Source of the DNA: Amphritea japonica ATCC BAA-1530
Lineage (GTDB): Bacteria; Pseudomonadota; Gammaproteobacteria; Pseudomonadales; Balneatricaceae
Assembly: GCF_016592435.1 (NCBI RefSeq)
Contig: NZ_AP014545.1
Coordinates: 3,232,693 to 3,296,692 of the forward strand
Direction: 5' to 3'
DNA length: 64,000 nucleotides
In this document: one piece after another, positions 27,404 to 36,073 of the stretch
Position numbering within the stretch: position 1 is the first letter of the stretch
Layout: every line of letters starts with the position of its first letter
Program-made: the position numbers and the translations under genes
The notes under the pieces: generated by a model
What the model saw: the letters and a program-made list of their open reading frames with translations, nothing else
Database searches by the model: none
Told to the model about the DNA's origin: nothing

Positions 27404-27916
27404 ATGCCTCTGTTAGATAGTTTTACTGTTGATCACACCCGTATGAATGCTCCGGCAGTGCGTGTTGCTAAGACAATGACAACCCCTGGCGGCGATACTA
27501 TTACCGTCTTTGATCTACGCTTTTGCTTGCCTAATGAAGAGATCCTGACAGAAAAAGGGATCCATACACTTGAACACCTCTTTGCAGGCTTTATGCGCGA
27601 CCATCTGAATGGTAACGGTGTTGAGATTATCGACATCTCACCGATGGGATGCCGTACCGGCTTTTACATGAGCCTGATCGGTACCCCTGTAGAGCAACAA
27701 GTTGCAGATGCCTGGCTGGCAGCGATGGATGATGTTCAACAAGTAGAAAAGCAGAGCGAAATTCCAGAGCTTAACGAGTACCAGTGCGGTACCTACGATA
27801 TGCACTCACTGGAAGAAGCTAAATTAATAGCCAAGAACATCCGCGAGCGGGGAATCGGTATTAACAGTAATAACGAGCTGAAGCTTGACCCTGAGTTTTT
27901 AAAAGACCACTCATAA
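27404..27916 (+). CDS. luxS: S-ribosylhomocysteine lyase
   Basis: 170 residues. The zinc-binding H-T-L-E-H motif is near residue 54 and the third ligand Cys is in M-G-C-R-T-G-F-Y. LuxS splits S-ribosylhomocysteine into homocysteine and DPD, the precursor of autoinducer-2, as part of the activated methyl cycle. No pfs or metE gene is near. Upstream, TCCCAG (27340-27345) and CTGGGA (27353-27358) form a small hairpin of unknown role. Confidence 0.96.
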   Translation: MPLLDSFTVDHTRMNAPAVRVAKTMTTPGGDTITVFDLRFCLPNEEILTEKGIHTLEHLFAGFMRDHLNGNGVEIIDISPMGCRTGFYMSLIGTPVEQQVADAWLAAMDDVQQVEKQSEIPELNEYQCGTYDMHSLEEAKLIAKNIRERGIGINSNNELKLDPEFLKDHS

Positions 27917-27943
27917 GTAATCCCGCAAGACACTGATCCTAAA

Positions 27944-27970
27944 ACGGAGTCCTTCTCCGTTTTTTATTTT
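27944..27970 (+). terminator. terminator after luxS
   Basis: Perfect 6-bp stem ACGGAG/CTCCGT with a 5-base loop and a long T-rich tail. Confidence 0.85.
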
Positions 27971-27990
27971 TTTACGAGGCACAGAATCCC

Positions 27991-28830
27991 ATGGCAATGA
28001 TCGGCCGGTTCAACACTCTGGAAGTGGTCAAAGAAGTTAAATTCGGCGTCTATCTTAACGGCGAAGAGCTGGGAGAGATTCTGCTACCACAGCGATATGT
28101 TCCTGATAACACGGCCATTGGCGATAGTCTCAAGGTATTTATCTACCGCGACTCAGATGATTTTCTGATCGCAACCACAGAAACACCCAAGGCACAGGTC
28201 GGCGATTTCGCCTGCCTCAAAGTCGTTGATCTGAATCGCATCGGTGCCTTCTTTGATTGGGGCCTTCCCAAAGATCTTCTCGTTCCTTTTAGTGAACAAA
28301 AAAAGACCGTTGAAAAAGATCAGGAGCAGATTGTTTATATCTATCTTGATCAGGAAACAGATCGAATTGCCGGCACGACAAAACTGAATAAATTCCTGGA
28401 TAACTACCCGCACAGCTATGAAAAAGGTCAGCAGGTAGACCTTATTATCGAAGACCACACCCACATCGGCTACAAAGCGATCATTAATGGTCAGCATTGG
28501 GGAGTTGTGTACGATAGCGACGTATTCAAGCCGATTCGTTATGGCCAGCGTATGAAGGGTTTCATAAAGCTGGTTCGTCCCGATGGCAAGATTAATCTAA
28601 GCCTGCAACAACTGGGGTATGGTAAAACCGACGATCTGACCAAACGGATTCTTCGCTTATTAGAAGAGCATGACGGCTATATCGCAGCGAACGATAAAAC
28701 CTCCCCTGAGCTGATCAAAAAACTATTCAGTTGTAGCAAAAAAGCCTTCAAACTTTCAATCGGCAGGCTCTATAAAGAGCGTACTATCGCTATTGAAGAG
28801 CGCGGCATCCGGTTATTAGACAAGGACTAG
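27991..28830 (+). CDS. cvfB: CvfB/YitL-type S1 RNA-binding protein
   Basis: 279 residues. Three S1-like OB-fold segments followed by a winged helix fit the CvfB family (Y-L-N-G-E-E-L-G-E-I-L-L-P near residue 22; A-F-F-D-W-G-L-P-K-D-L-L-V-P near 86; C-terminal F-S-C-S-K-K-A-F-K). CvfB proteins bind RNA and affect virulence gene expression in Staphylococcus; in gammaproteobacteria the role is poorly known. A second in-frame ATG at 27997 is possible. A strong terminator follows. Confidence 0.9.
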   Translation: MAMIGRFNTLEVVKEVKFGVYLNGEELGEILLPQRYVPDNTAIGDSLKVFIYRDSDDFLIATTETPKAQVGDFACLKVVDLNRIGAFFDWGLPKDLLVPFSEQKKTVEKDQEQIVYIYLDQETDRIAGTTKLNKFLDNYPHSYEKGQQVDLIIEDHTHIGYKAIINGQHWGVVYDSDVFKPIRYGQRMKGFIKLVRPDGKINLSLQQLGYGKTDDLTKRILRLLEEHDGYIAANDKTSPELIKKLFSCSKKAFKLSIGRLYKERTIAIEERGIRLLDKD

Positions 28831-28854
28831 TAGCATTAGCTCCCGCCATTCATA

Positions 28855-28879
28855 AAGCTGCTAATTAGCAGCTTTTTTT
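28855..28879 (+). terminator. terminator after cvfB
   Basis: A 20-base perfect palindrome AAGCTGCTAATTAGCAGCTT followed by a T-run. Confidence 0.88.
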
Positions 28880-29207
28880 ATCTCTTTTTATCGCTATGGC
28901 TCCACTCTATCCTGACTGGACGTTACACCCTTCCCGACAAACCGATCACCACTGCATATATTCCAGAAATGATCAGTTAACTTACTGTAAACCTTATCAA
29001 AGCCCTCTTCCCGAAGGCTTTTGGTTATCCCAACACTCAGTCATCCCCCGTTATGGTCAATACGCTATATTGACCCTCCTGAATCACTCGGATAGAGTAC
29101 CGCAGACGAAGTAGTTAATATGTGAATTACTGGTTTAAAAGTATATTTCAACTGGCTAACTTTGTAAGAATGCTTCACTCCTCAAACCCGAGTTCAAAGG
29201 AAGAGAT
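28880..29207. other. intergenic stretch with only a doubtful small ORF
   Basis: Between the cvfB terminator and the DUF805 gene. A 72-codon plus-strand frame (28896-29114) opens with ATG but has no ribosome site, no recognisable domain and is unlikely to be a gene. No structured RNA, repeat or clear promoter was seen; the last 60 bases are AT-rich and presumably hold the DUF805 promoter. Confidence 0.5.
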
Positions 29208-29561
29208 ATGAACTGGTATCTTGCTGTACTAAAAAATTATGTTGGATTCTCCGGACGTGCCCGTCGTAAAGAATACTGGATGTTTACACTGTTTAATTTA
29301 ATCGTAGCCATCGTGCTTGGTTTTGTTGATAACCTGATTGGCACTACTGGTTTACTGGGCGGTATTTATGCACTGGCGGTCTTACTACCTGCAATTGCAG
29401 TCACGATTCGCCGACTACACGACACCGGGCGAGCCGGTTGGTGGCTCCTGCTTATACTGATTCCTATCATTGGAGCTTTGGTATTGCTGGTATTTATGAT
29501 TCTGGAAGGCAAATCCGGTAACAATGACTACGGAAACGATCCTAAAACTCAGGCCGCCTGA
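29208..29561 (+). CDS. DUF805 inner-membrane protein
   Basis: 117 residues. The family opening W-Y-L-A-V-L-K-N-Y-V-G-F-S-G-R-A-R-R-K-E-Y is followed by three or four hydrophobic helices and the R-R-L-H-D-T-G-R-A-G-W-W motif near residue 66. DUF805 (YhaH-like) proteins are small inner-membrane proteins of unknown function. GGAAGAG precedes the ATG. Single gene. Confidence 0.93.
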   Translation: MNWYLAVLKNYVGFSGRARRKEYWMFTLFNLIVAIVLGFVDNLIGTTGLLGGIYALAVLLPAIAVTIRRLHDTGRAGWWLLLILIPIIGALVLLVFMILEGKSGNNDYGNDPKTQAA

Positions 29562-29665
29562 GTTTATTCCGCGCCGGTTTTGAACAGTTCCGGCGCTCCT
29601 CCCTTACCCAATAAAGGAAAACCCTGATAACATCAGTCTTTCGAAAATCTGAAGGACGCTCTGTT

Positions 29666-30736
29666 ATGTCTAAGGCCCTACTATTCGCTTCTGCAAAAAC
29701 TGTTGATAACAGCGGTTCACTTCAGCACTGCCTGGCACTTGAAAACCAGCTACATCAAAACAACATTAATATTACAGAATTAATCATTGATCCCCTCAGT
29801 ACTCCCTGGCACAGCGAGATCGAAGCCAACCATTTCCGCAGTGGTTGCGGGCCCATAGAAGCGACAGCCCTGGCTCGGGACCTGATTACCAGCGGTAAAT
29901 CAGACGCGGTAATTATTAGCGGTAAAGATCTGCTTAAGACCGGATATGACCGGGAGCAACGACTGGATCTGATGGCGGTTTATGGCAAAGACTATCCTCT
30001 CACAGCAGCTTACAATGAACTGGCCGAGCAATTCATTCATCGCCACGGCGCTGATGCTAAACAATTCCACCAGCTAGCCCATCACCTGTTTGAGAACTAT
30101 AAATGTAGTTACCGTAATGTCATCTCCGACAAGTTGTCTGCTGAACAGCTTCCAGACGAACGCTGGTACAACCATATCACTCCCCTGTTTCGTGGCGTTG
30201 ACTGCGCCAACCCACTGATAGACTTTTCCGGGCGCATACTCATCGGGAACGAAAAAGTCACTCAGTTACTGGATATACCCGTAGCAGAGCAGCTGGAAAT
30301 AACCGGAGTAGGGCTGGGCTATACCCCGGGTGACGGGAAACAACACATAGAAGATATCGTCAGTTATGAACACCTGCAGCAGGCCTACACCGATGCCTGC
30401 CAGCAATCCGGTATCGATTTTGCCGCACAGTTTCGTGCCGGCGATGCGCTATTAGAAACCTACACCTGCTATCCCGTTGTCCCTATCGCATTCCTGTTGG
30501 CGAGTGGTCTGGTCGATCTGTTAGAACAGGTTCCAGAATTTCTTGAACAACACCTGATTACGATTACCGGCGGGATGAATCTTGCCAAAGGCCCCTGGAA
30601 CAATCCTGCGCTGAACAGCCTGATTGAAATGCACCAGCAGCTAATTACCAGCCCGGACCATCAGATAGGCGCAGTGCATGGTAACGGAGGTCTGGGCTAT
30701 AAGCAGGGTGTCGCCATCCTGAAAAAAGCAGGTTAG
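29666..30736 (+). CDS. divergent thiolase-like protein
   Basis: 356 residues of the thiolase fold, shorter than standard thiolases (about 390) or SCP-x types. A Cys in R-S-G-C-G-P-I-E-A near residue 61 sits where the acylation Cys is expected, and the C-terminal parts I-T-G-G-M-N-L-A-K-G-P-W-N-N-P and V-H-G-N-G-G match the acetyl-CoA acetyltransferase-like subgroup that uses GGPGNN. The usual His of G-H-P-x-G and the second Cys are not evident, so activity as a degradative thiolase is doubtful. GAAGGA precedes the ATG. It stands alone. Confidence 0.75.
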   Translation: MSKALLFASAKTVDNSGSLQHCLALENQLHQNNINITELIIDPLSTPWHSEIEANHFRSGCGPIEATALARDLITSGKSDAVIISGKDLLKTGYDREQRLDLMAVYGKDYPLTAAYNELAEQFIHRHGADAKQFHQLAHHLFENYKCSYRNVISDKLSAEQLPDERWYNHITPLFRGVDCANPLIDFSGRILIGNEKVTQLLDIPVAEQLEITGVGLGYTPGDGKQHIEDIVSYEHLQQAYTDACQQSGIDFAAQFRAGDALLETYTCYPVVPIAFLLASGLVDLLEQVPEFLEQHLITITGGMNLAKGPWNNPALNSLIEMHQQLITSPDHQIGAVHGNGGLGYKQGVAILKKAG

Positions 30737-30749
30737 ACAGATACCAGGG

Positions 30750-30796
30750 TTACCCACAATATCTGTGCATAACCTCTGGGGAAAACCCTGCATAAC
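30750..30796. other. DnaA-box-like cluster A
   Basis: TTACCCACA (30750-30758, one mismatch to TTATCCACA) and TGTGCATAA (30764-30772, a consensus box on the other strand) are followed by CTGCATAAC (30788-30796). The stretch aligns with part of the cluster at 33569-33605. No replication gene is nearby. Confidence 0.4.
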
Positions 30797-30923
30797 TTTA
30801 TTAAACCCTTTCCAGGCCCTGCTATTGCTGAGGATCAGAAAGCTGAGCAGAATCTATCCAGGCACCTGATCACACTGTATATCCACGCCATATTATCAAC
30901 CTGGAAGCTATACGCAGCCCTTT

Positions 30924-31973
30924 CTATCTGCTCTGGCATTGTTCATGTTCCGTTTCTGCGCAGGCATAAAGCAGGCAGTCACTTTGCGCAATAGCCGGAT
31001 TAGTCGTCACCATAAAGAGCTTCAATTGCTGAGCGGAATATAAACCGTTCGATTTACTCAGGAAATACTGCGGCAAAACATTCTCCCCATTCGCACTCAA
31101 CACCTGGAAAGCCGAGACTCCTCTAGGGCCAAGCCATCCCAATCGGGTAAGCGCAGGTATCACAGCAAAATTAAACTTTTCCACATCAAGGGAGATCGTC
31201 AGATCAACACCCAAAACAGGTTGGTCTGCATAGGCAATTCGGCAGTCGGGCTGTAATTCAAAGCGTACTGCACGACGATAACGGTCCATCACCAGGCCTG
31301 GCTCACCCTGTAGTACATCATCAGTAAAGAAATAGCTTTGTAAGCCTTTCTCAGCTATCAGATCAGCTTCGGGCTGGCGGGCTCCCCCACACTCTATCGT
31401 CACGACAGGCTGCTGATCGCAGCTAAGCTCCATCAATGATCCCAAACGATACTCTGTCACAATCACCCGCCGGGTAAAAAGACTCACCAGCGCTTCATGG
31501 GCCGTACTTTCATAGGTAACAACACCGAAAGCAGGACTCATACCTGACGTATTGTGAATATCCAATACCGCTTCCGGCTGATAGTGCGCTAAAAGCTCTA
31601 TCAAATGGCTGGCCACATGTCCCGGCGGATCATTGAACGGGGGGTTAAAGCAGCGGTTCATATCCCGCTGCCCCGGTATTTGCCGATAGCGAAACAGCGT
31701 CCCATGCAGCGCGGTTTGCACCGATGCGATCAGGCAGATTATCTTAACCGCTGGACGCTCTCCGCTGCGTAGCCATCGCAATATAGCCTTGGCGCCAGAC
31801 GGCTCGTTACCATGCAGCAACGTAACGATGGCACGACAACGACTATTATCCCGTCCCTCCACAACAATCAGAGTCGCTCCCCCTAATTGCCGCAGAAACT
31901 CTCCGACATCTTCCGGCAATGCATCTGGCGATGGATTATGGAGAAAATGAATCGGGTGTAACCTGCGTGTCAT
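30924..31973 (-). CDS. succinylglutamate desuccinylase/aspartoacylase-family hydrolase
   Basis: 349 residues from the ATG at 31973, which has GGAGG seven bases upstream; an in-frame ATG at 31988 lies before that site and is rejected. Zinc ligands H-G-N-E (His54, Glu57) and D-I-H-N (His140), the substrate-binding R-D-M-N-R near 103-107, and the catalytic Glu in I-E-C-G-G are all present, so an active N-acyl amino-acid amidohydrolase is expected. The arginine-succinyltransferase genes of the AST pathway are absent. Its ATG overlaps the stop of the upstream GCS2-type ligase gene (TGATG), so the two are translationally coupled. Confidence 0.88.
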   Translation of the reverse strand: MTRRLHPIHFLHNPSPDALPEDVGEFLRQLGGATLIVVEGRDNSRCRAIVTLLHGNEPSGAKAILRWLRSGERPAVKIICLIASVQTALHGTLFRYRQIPGQRDMNRCFNPPFNDPPGHVASHLIELLAHYQPEAVLDIHNTSGMSPAFGVVTYESTAHEALVSLFTRRVIVTEYRLGSLMELSCDQQPVVTIECGGARQPEADLIAEKGLQSYFFTDDVLQGEPGLVMDRYRRAVRFELQPDCRIAYADQPVLGVDLTISLDVEKFNFAVIPALTRLGWLGPRGVSAFQVLSANGENVLPQYFLSKSNGLYSAQQLKLFMVTTNPAIAQSDCLLYACAETEHEQCQSR

Positions 31974-33481
31974 CAGATATCCTCCCACTGAGCGACCGGA
32001 TGGTTATTACCTGAATGCGTTATATAAGACTCCAGCATTGAACGCAGTGCCCGGTGCTTAACTAATGAACGGGATAAGCGATTAAACTGCCGGAGCTGCC
32101 AGCAGGCACCATTCGTTCTGGCTTGTATACGCTGCCGGATAATACCCAGATAGTAATCAACCTCTCCGAGCTTAATACCTAACCCTAGCAAACCTTTTCG
32201 AGCCGTTGGCAGTAGCTCCGTCACAATCTCAGTCACCGGTATACGGGACAGTTGTTCCCGGGGGCCGTTCGGCCAAAGTAACCGGGCCTTCATTCCTTTC
32301 TCGGCGGCCTGATAGAAATTATGCTCCAATGTCTGAAACGGCAACGCCGGAATAATCTCCTCAATCCGGGGTTTCAACCCTTCCGCTAAACCAATAATCA
32401 GTGCCGCATTTGCCATCATATCGCAGGCACTGGGACCGGCGGGAAGCGCCCTGATTTCAATTCGTAAATGTCCTCCATCCAGGGGATCGTAGACCGGCCG
32501 ATTCCAGGGCCATATAGTTCCCTGATGCAGGGACAGTTCAAACAGAGAGGGGGCAGCCGGGGCTGAGACATCCATCATTGAATCCTCAGCACTGTTTTGC
32601 CTTGACCGGGCGGGCTCACAGATCGGCAGGATAGGTTGATGCAGGTAAACCGCTTCAGCAAACAGTTCATGTACCCCCTGCCTGACCCAGCCGTTGCCAA
32701 AACTGACCCGATCAGGCTCACCGGTTTTAACCGGATGATGATCGCGCCCATCAATAGCATGCTTAAACAACGGAATACGCGTTTCATGCCAGAGTCTGTT
32801 ACCCAGTAGAAAAGGTGAATTAGCAGAAATCGCCAGCACCAGAGGAGTCACCAACTGAATCGCGTTATAGCTATCCGCGAACTGTTCAGGAGGAACTCGA
32901 TAGTGCATCTGCAAGGAGGTATTAGCGCCTTCCAGGGTGACATCGGAAGCTCTCAGAGAAATAGGGTCGGCACCATCAATTTTGATCGTTAGCCTTTCCC
33001 CCCGCATATCTGACAGTGCCCGGGTTAATGCATGATAACGAGACAGATCCGTCATCGCATGGGGGCCAAAATCATTACGCTTTAAGGTCGGCAGAATACC
33101 GATTGGTAATACCCGGCCAGAAAATTGTTCCGCGAGATTATTCAACTTACTCAATACCTGGCAAATCTCAGACTCAATTCTGGAAAACGGTTTCCCTCCT
33201 ATGCCCACAGGCGTCAGGTTGTATTCAAGATTAAAGCGATTCAACTCCAGGGTGAGCTGCGGATCACCAAATGCATTCTGAATTTCACGATTCACAGAAA
33301 GAGGACGCCCTAGGTGATCCACAATATAGAGCTCAAGCTCAGCACCCAGTGTTGCCTGCCCCTGACCAAAGCCTGGCTGCTGTAATATTTTTTTAAGCGT
33401 ATCCAGATTACTGAACAGCTTGCCAGTAAAGCGTTCATAATCACGCGGAGTAAATTCAGACTTCTTTATCTCGAGTCCCAT
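31973..33481 (-). CDS. GCS2-type glutamate-cysteine ligase-like protein
   Basis: 502 residues of the GCS2 carboxylate-amine ligase family (G-A-E-L-E-L-Y near residue 47; R-Y-H-A-L-T-R-A near 145; L-R-I-E-I-R-A-L-P-A-G-P-S near 345). Members join the gamma-carboxyl of glutamate to an amine: GshA-type enzymes make gamma-glutamylcysteine, EgtA makes it for ergothioneine, YbdK is broader. No gshB is adjacent. The coupled downstream gene encodes an amidohydrolase, so the pair could build and trim a gamma-glutamyl or N-acyl compound rather than glutathione; this is inference. Confidence 0.85.
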   Translation of the reverse strand: MGLEIKKSEFTPRDYERFTGKLFSNLDTLKKILQQPGFGQGQATLGAELELYIVDHLGRPLSVNREIQNAFGDPQLTLELNRFNLEYNLTPVGIGGKPFSRIESEICQVLSKLNNLAEQFSGRVLPIGILPTLKRNDFGPHAMTDLSRYHALTRALSDMRGERLTIKIDGADPISLRASDVTLEGANTSLQMHYRVPPEQFADSYNAIQLVTPLVLAISANSPFLLGNRLWHETRIPLFKHAIDGRDHHPVKTGEPDRVSFGNGWVRQGVHELFAEAVYLHQPILPICEPARSRQNSAEDSMMDVSAPAAPSLFELSLHQGTIWPWNRPVYDPLDGGHLRIEIRALPAGPSACDMMANAALIIGLAEGLKPRIEEIIPALPFQTLEHNFYQAAEKGMKARLLWPNGPREQLSRIPVTEIVTELLPTARKGLLGLGIKLGEVDYYLGIIRQRIQARTNGACWQLRQFNRLSRSLVKHRALRSMLESYITHSGNNHPVAQWEDI

Positions 33482-33840
33482 GGTTGGATCCGTAACAGGC
33501 AGCAGCTATACCTTCAGTTAAGACGCGACTCTTAAATTGTTCAATATTATTCTGTTCGCTACGTAAGCTGTGCATAAGATATTTATCCCCGATTCCTGTG
33601 GATAGCCTATGGGAAAACCACTGTATAGCCACTTATAAATCCACAGAAAGCCTATAACACAGTCCTTTATGAACCCGGTCTAATTTATGACCAAAATAAC
33701 ATCCAGAGCCGGATTTCTAATTCTTCCGCACCTTCACTGGTTTATTTTTATTGACCAGGTGCAGTCAGCCGGTATTTTTTTCTTATCTCCTGCCAGTTTT
33801 TCGCTACTATAGAGCGAACTTTTTGACAGGCTAATCAGCA
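33482..33840. other. divergent intergenic region with DnaA-box-like cluster B
   Basis: Separates the GCS2-type gene from the SelD fusion. It holds TGTGCATAA (33569-33577), TTATCCCC (33583-33590) and TGTGGATAG (33597-33605), followed by a GGGAAAACC tract; the last part aligns with cluster A at 30764. The remainder is AT-rich and presumably contains the two divergent promoters. No terminator or RNA structure was recognised. Confidence 0.45.
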
Positions 33841-36072
33841 ATGCAACAGGACCTGACCCCGGCAACCCAACACCTGATATTTATTGGTGGGGGACACGCA
33901 CATGCCATCGCTTTATTGATGATGGCGATGAAGAAACCCGCAGGCGTCCGCATCACGCTGATATCCAACCTGGTTCAAACCCCCTATTCAGGCATGCTGC
34001 CCGGCCTGATAGCCGGACACTATAATTTCGATCAGATCCATATCGATCTGGGGCGTTTCTGTCGCTATGCCGGAATTGATTTTATTGAAGATTCCGTCAC
34101 CGGAATCGACCCAACAAATCGCACTGTCCAATGCCTGAACCACCCTGACTTCAGTTATGACCTGCTCAGCATCGATACCGGTTCCACCCCCGACCTTTCC
34201 GCTATTCCCGGTGCGACTGAATTCTCAACCCCGGTAAAACCGGTCCGACAGCTCCTTAGTTACTGGGAAGCGCTACAGAATAAAGTGATGCAAGGCGATG
34301 ATAGTCAGGAGATCCATATCGGTACTGTCGGAGGGGGAGCCAGTGCTGTCGAAGTCCTTCTCGCAATGCAGTACAAGCTGTATAAAATGTTAAAAAAACA
34401 GCAGCGCAGCACAGATCACCTACATTTTCATATTATCAGCGGGCCACAACAGGTTCTTCCGAGCCATAATCCACGAGTTCAAAAGCGTTACCTAAAAGTA
34501 CTTCAGGATCGAAACATCAAGCTACACAAAGGTTTTCGGGTGTCTCAGGTAAAGCAGGGCCGGGTCATCAGCGAAACAGGACAGACGGTTGAACTGGATG
34601 AAATTATCTGGGCAACCGCAGCCCAGGGGGCTGGGTGGCCAGCCAGCGCAGGGCTGGAATGCTCAGATAATGGTTGTATTCGGGTCAATGACTACCTGCA
34701 ATCACTGTCCCATCCCGATATTTTTGCCTGTGGCGATATCGCCGATATGGTGAACTATCCACGCCCCAAGGCCGGTGTCTTTGCGGTACGCCAGGGTGCA
34801 CCGCTGGCCCACAATTTACAGGCAGCATTAACAGGTCAGGCCTTTATTCGTCACAAACCACAGAAACAGTTTCTCAGTCTGGTCAGTACCGGCGATCGCT
34901 TTGCGGTAGCTTCAAAAGGGCCTTTTAGCCTTGCAGGTGACTGGGTCTGGCGCTGGAAAGACAGTATTGACCAAAGATTTATGCGCCGTTTCAGTGATCT
35001 GACCGAGCTACCCGATCAGACTCCCGGTACCCAGCTTAAAATCGAAAATCCCGATATGCGCTGCGGCGGTTGCGGCGCAAAAGTTGGCCATAGCATCCTA
35101 AACCGGGTACTGAAACAACTTCCCCCACCTCCCAATGATATTGAGATTGGCCTGAACCGGCCGGATGACGCGGCCGTTATCGACGTACCTGAAGGTAAGC
35201 TCCTGGTTCAATCCGTCGATAGTTTTCGGCAACTGGTCAACGATGACTTTCTCTTTGGGCAGATCGCGGCGAACCATGCTCTGGGCGATATCTTCGCTAT
35301 GGGCGCACAACCCCATAGCGCACAAGCCCTGGTCAGCCTGCCCCACGCCAGCGATGAAATTATTGAGCAACGTCTGCGCCACCTGCTGCTAGGTGCTTCC
35401 AAAGTACTCTCCGCGTGTAACATCGGCCTGATCGGTGGCCACACGTCTGAAGGGACAGAGCTTACATTAGGTTTTACTATCAACGGTCTGGCAGACCGAC
35501 AACAGCTATTGACCAAACAGGGACTGCAACCGGGTGATAAGCTAATTCTCACTAAACCTCTGGGAACCGGCACCCTGTTTGCCAGCGATATGCGCAGTCA
35601 GGCACAGGGGCACTGGATCAGCCTGGCACTAAAGCAGATGTTGCATTCAAATTATCAGGCCAGCCAGATTCTGACGGCAGCAGGTGCCCATGCCTGCACC
35701 GATGTAACAGGGTTTGGCTTAGTCGGTCATCTGCACGAAATGCTGAATGGCTCAGGGCTAAGCGTGCGCTTAAGGTTGGCAAAACTTCCCCTGCTAGACG
35801 GTACGCTGGCTTGCTTACGAGCAGGAATTTTCAGTTCGCTACATCCACAAAACCGAAAATTTGAGCACTCTGTATTGAACATTCACGAATTCGATGGAGA
35901 GATCTTAACTGAAGTACTTTTCGACCCGCAGACCGCCGGCGGGCTCCTGGCGGCTGTCAGTGCAGAGCAGGCGGAGCAAGTGGTAGGGGAATTGCAGGCC
36001 TCAGGTTATTCACAGGCCTGCATCATTGGCAGCGTCAGACAAGAGGCGAGCGATCAGGTAATTCTCGCCTGA
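33841..36072 (+). CDS. selD: FAD/NAD(P) oxidoreductase fused to selenide, water dikinase
   Basis: 743 residues in two parts. Residues 1-390 are an NDH-2/pyridine-nucleotide-disulfide oxidoreductase-like flavoprotein (F-I-G-G-G-H-A-H-A at the N-terminus, A-C-G-D-I-A-D-M near residue 300). Residues about 400-743 are a full SelD: C-G-G-C-G-A-K carries the Cys and Lys equivalent to E. coli Cys17 and Lys20, then D-D-A-A-V and G-G-H-T-S-E-G-T. SelD makes selenophosphate from selenide and ATP for selenocysteine, selenouridine or molybdenum-hydroxylase cofactors. The fusion is known from several bacteria; the flavoprotein may supply reduced selenium. No selAB or selU gene is in the window. Confidence 0.93.
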   Translation: MQQDLTPATQHLIFIGGGHAHAIALLMMAMKKPAGVRITLISNLVQTPYSGMLPGLIAGHYNFDQIHIDLGRFCRYAGIDFIEDSVTGIDPTNRTVQCLNHPDFSYDLLSIDTGSTPDLSAIPGATEFSTPVKPVRQLLSYWEALQNKVMQGDDSQEIHIGTVGGGASAVEVLLAMQYKLYKMLKKQQRSTDHLHFHIISGPQQVLPSHNPRVQKRYLKVLQDRNIKLHKGFRVSQVKQGRVISETGQTVELDEIIWATAAQGAGWPASAGLECSDNGCIRVNDYLQSLSHPDIFACGDIADMVNYPRPKAGVFAVRQGAPLAHNLQAALTGQAFIRHKPQKQFLSLVSTGDRFAVASKGPFSLAGDWVWRWKDSIDQRFMRRFSDLTELPDQTPGTQLKIENPDMRCGGCGAKVGHSILNRVLKQLPPPPNDIEIGLNRPDDAAVIDVPEGKLLVQSVDSFRQLVNDDFLFGQIAANHALGDIFAMGAQPHSAQALVSLPHASDEIIEQRLRHLLLGASKVLSACNIGLIGGHTSEGTELTLGFTINGLADRQQLLTKQGLQPGDKLILTKPLGTGTLFASDMRSQAQGHWISLALKQMLHSNYQASQILTAAGAHACTDVTGFGLVGHLHEMLNGSGLSVRLRLAKLPLLDGTLACLRAGIFSSLHPQNRKFEHSVLNIHEFDGEILTEVLFDPQTAGGLLAAVSAEQAEQVVGELQASGYSQACIIGSVRQEASDQVILA

Positions 36073-36073
36073 A

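Noticed and set aside
28896-29114. 72-codon frame after cvfB
   Set aside because: No ribosome site, no family features and no neighbour coupling; kept only as a note in the intergenic entry.
30750-33605. Chromosomal replication origin
   Set aside because: DnaA-box-like sequences are present, but there is no AT-rich unwinding array and no dnaA, gyrB, gidA or mnmE neighbour.
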